From positions 21,346,272-21,410,271 of the forward strand of contig NC_026659.2 of the NCBI RefSeq assembly GCF_000004075.3: a stretch of 64,000 nucleotides of DNA, given 5' to 3'. Position numbers and translations under genes: made by a program. This document shows, piece after piece, positions 61,810 to 64,000 of this stretch. Source of the stretch: Cucumis sativus. Its lineage: Eukaryota > Streptophyta > Magnoliopsida > Cucurbitales > Cucurbitaceae. Numbering within the stretch: position 1 is the first letter of the stretch; each line of letters starts with the position of its first letter. Under the pieces are notes generated by a model. The model was not told the origin of the DNA. It made no database searches and was given only the letters and a program-made list of their open reading frames with translations.

Positions 61810-63915
61810 TCAAACTGAATCATCCACTGTTTTTATCCTAGCAAGATCAACTCCTAGTTCTTTATCTGAAGTCTTAGGTTTTTCGGTTATGGCAGTCAGT
61901 TTCTGATCTGATGGGGCCATCTTCTCACTATCTAACTTGTATAGAGCTTGATCCTTGATTTTACCCCAAAGAACCAAATAAAGACCTGTAATAATCACAG
62001 CCGCTCCAATAACCCTGCAAAATATTTAGTATCATTTAGTTCATTGTTAAAAAACTCTAATCTCTAACTCACTCTCTCTAAAGCTACTCTCACTAGAATT
62101 CTGCATTTGTGGGGAGTGGAATAGACAGGTTAATAACCTTCCGAAATATAATATCTCAGATAATGCGAATGAACTAATGATTGCTACAATAACCATGCTC
62201 AGTGGACTAAATGTACTTGAGAAAACTGGCCCTTTCGTTTTCATTACTGCTGCTTGGATGGTATATGAAACTCCTGAAGACATGATTCCCTACAATAAAC
62301 ACCAGTTATGAGTTTCTACTCAGAAACAGAAAGTATGAACATCATTAAAATTTTGGAAACTGGGTTATGTTTCAATTCTCATTTCTTACACTGTACAAAG
62401 GAGCTAAGAGGGTTGAATCTAAATGTAATGACCAGGCAGCAGGTTTGTGGCCTTCCATTGCAAAAGCTATCACTGAGGCTTGTACGGCACCGGTGAAGCA
62501 TATCCAAGCTGTTAAGGACAGTTGTGCTGGGTATACTTTTATTGTAATTGCCTGGACGATTGAAGGAAATAAGAAATGAAGAGTAATTTGATAATGCTTT
62601 TATATTTTGTTTACTCATCACTGTTATTTTTATGACCTTATCACTTTGGAAAAGAAACAAGTCATGTGTTTACTCATCACTGTCATTTTTATGACCTTAT
62701 CAGTTTCTTGTCAATTCTTTTTTATTTGATCATTGTTGCAAGAACTCTCATGCTGGTAGTTGCAATTATGTTTTTAAAATTCAACCCTTAAAATTACATT
62801 ATCATAAAAATTATGGTAATTGTACAAGTTTGAGGGTTCAATTTTTCTATTCAAGAGTTCAATTTTCACTGCCACTATAAGCTTGAGGATCCAATTTTAA
62901 CATTGAGGATTCAATTTTATAATTGAAAATATGAGAGTGTAAATGCAACTACCATCATATTCTAAAGGTGTCCTTTGCAACCTAGCATATGCCGTTTTGA
63001 TGGATAAAAAGTCATGGAAGGTAGATTTACCTGAAGAACATTGAAAACAGACCAAAAAATACAACCAATAAGGATCATGAGAGAACCCTTGAGAAGATCT
63101 TGCTGGTTAGCTGCAGTTGTGGAATGGTCATGGAGGTTGTGATTTGTCCATGGCAGATTCAAGATTGGTCCTCTCACTGCCGTCATTATCATTGCCCCTC
63201 CCACTGCCACCACTGTCCCTAATATCTTTGCCTGGCTTGACAACTGTCTTACATCAACTTTCTCGAGCCTAAACAGAGGAGGATACATTGTGTTAGAGCA
63301 CTATCCCTGGTGAGCGAGTTCATATATTAATTTGTTTCGTTGAATTCAACACGTAAACTATTGATATCAATTGACTAGAATTATATTGGAGAATTTTGGA
63401 TGGGACTGTTACTCTAATGTCATATCAAGCTATAGCTAAAGTTGTCCACTAAAGTTGATTGGTTAGAAAATATTTCGTCATTTGCAAATACTTTTAATAA
63501 ATTGTATCTTTAATATATATTTATCTTTTCTATGAGTGCATTCTTGCAATCAAACTGATGAGGTGACATATAAAGTTCGTTTTATTTATTTGGATGGAAA
63601 ATAACTCACTGTTTTAATTTGATAAGATGGACATATTTACATTACGTCTGATTCAAAATGATTGGTTAGTAACTTACTATCATACTAATAATTAGAAGTC
63701 ACATAAATTATCCAAAGGATCCCTTTTCAATATCATTTACTAACAACCAAAAGATTTAAAACAGTAATAATAAAAATCGAAGCAGTTGACTAAATTACCG
63801 AGCAACCCAAGCCATGAGAAATACTAGGCCAGGGGCCATATTAGTCATAGCGGATGCAAACGTTGCCGTAGTGTACTTCATGCCCGTATAATACAAGTTC
63901 TGGTCAAGTGCAGGT
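61810..63915 (-). CDS. UMAMIT / WAT1-related (nodulin MtN21, EamA) transporter, 5' end outside window
   Basis: Drug/metabolite-transporter superfamily protein with EamA repeats; characterised relatives export amino acids or auxin at the plasma membrane or tonoplast. Visible exons in transcript order: 63915-63799, 63268-63031, 62551-62391, 62289-62138, 62014-61810, giving 290 codons plus stop in one frame. Family motifs: QNLYYTGMKYTTATFASAMT, VVAVGGAMIMT, LTAWICFTGAVQ, GIMSSGVSYTIQAAVMKTKG, GAAVIITGLYLVLWGK. The hydrophilic C-terminal tail is Lys/Asp-rich. The first EamA half's opening helices lie beyond 64000. No breaks are seen. Which UMAMIT paralogue it is cannot be settled without a tree. 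Confidence 0.9.
62609..62703. repeat. About 35-bp direct duplication in a UMAMIT intron
   Basis: GTTTACTCATCACTGTTATT continuing TTTATGACCTTATCA occurs at about 62609 and, with one base change, at about 62669. The 60-bp period lies between exons and has no coding effect. Confidence 0.8.
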
Positions 63916-64000
63916 CTGTCATGTGAACACAAAAATTAAAGTTGATAGGTTTATACAAAATTTAATGCTTTCTCCATCATGTATTAGAATGATGAAGCAA

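Noticed and set aside
1..64000. tRNA, rRNA, CRISPR arrays, operons, bacterial-style signals
   Set aside because: No cloverleaf with A/B boxes, no rRNA core and no spaced identical repeats were recognised; spliced genes show a plant nuclear genome where CRISPR and operons are not expected. Without a covariance search a diverged tRNA or snoRNA could still be missed.

Overview
The window is eudicot nuclear DNA. It is AT-rich, its genes are split by many GT-AG introns, and transposon debris is abundant. The protein families are all plant families: tonoplast aquaporin, plastid sulfate transporter, thylakoid-lumen PsbP protein, UMAMIT transporter and F-box/LRR protein. Short dispersed motifs with palindromic GATAGA/TCTATC remind me of cucurbit repeats, so a cucurbit is my best guess. 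That is inference, not proof. All exon structures were assembled by hand from reading frame plus GT/AG borders, and for every gene the summed exon length is in frame.

Layout: 224-6110 (+) is the 3' part of a group-4 sulfate transporter (SULTR4). 9317-20129 (+) is a SET-domain, Rubisco-LSMT-like lysine methyltransferase with 15 coding exons; its late introns are swollen by hAT-type elements, including a 1.85 kb foldback. 20130-28100 is repeat-rich intergenic DNA with a MITE-like element, a cluster of a palindromic decamer and a 0.8 kb inverted repeat. 28529-36801 (+) is a full-size ABCB transporter of the ABCB6/ABCB20 type (1401 aa). 37967-40309 (-) is a PsbP-domain protein of the thylakoid lumen (PPD2-like, 236 aa), convergent with the ABCB gene. 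40310-46300 is intergenic and includes a 392 bp insertion flanked by 12 bp direct repeats. 46424-48584 (+) is a TIP1-type aquaporin (254 aa) with a clear TATA box. 49329-50450 is a decayed plant-mobile-domain (MAIN/PMD-like) remnant. 51136-52810 (-) is an F-box/LRR protein (432 aa). 52811-57000 is an AT-rich desert. 57050-57300 is an unexplained GC-richer island. 57545-59830 (-) is a broken endogenous pararetrovirus (Caulimoviridae) fragment carrying movement-protein sequence. 60390-60839 (+) is a two-exon gene for a 53-aa membrane microprotein. 61810-63915 (-) is the 3' part of a UMAMIT (WAT1-related/MtN21) transporter running off the right edge.

The genes are independent housekeeping or transport genes, not a pathway cluster. 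The most unusual material is non-genic: two large inverted repeats, one inside a transcribed intron where it could make a long hairpin RNA; hAT-family insertions with a recognisable 8 bp target duplication; and the viral fragment with a primer-binding-site-like motif ahead of its first reading frame.
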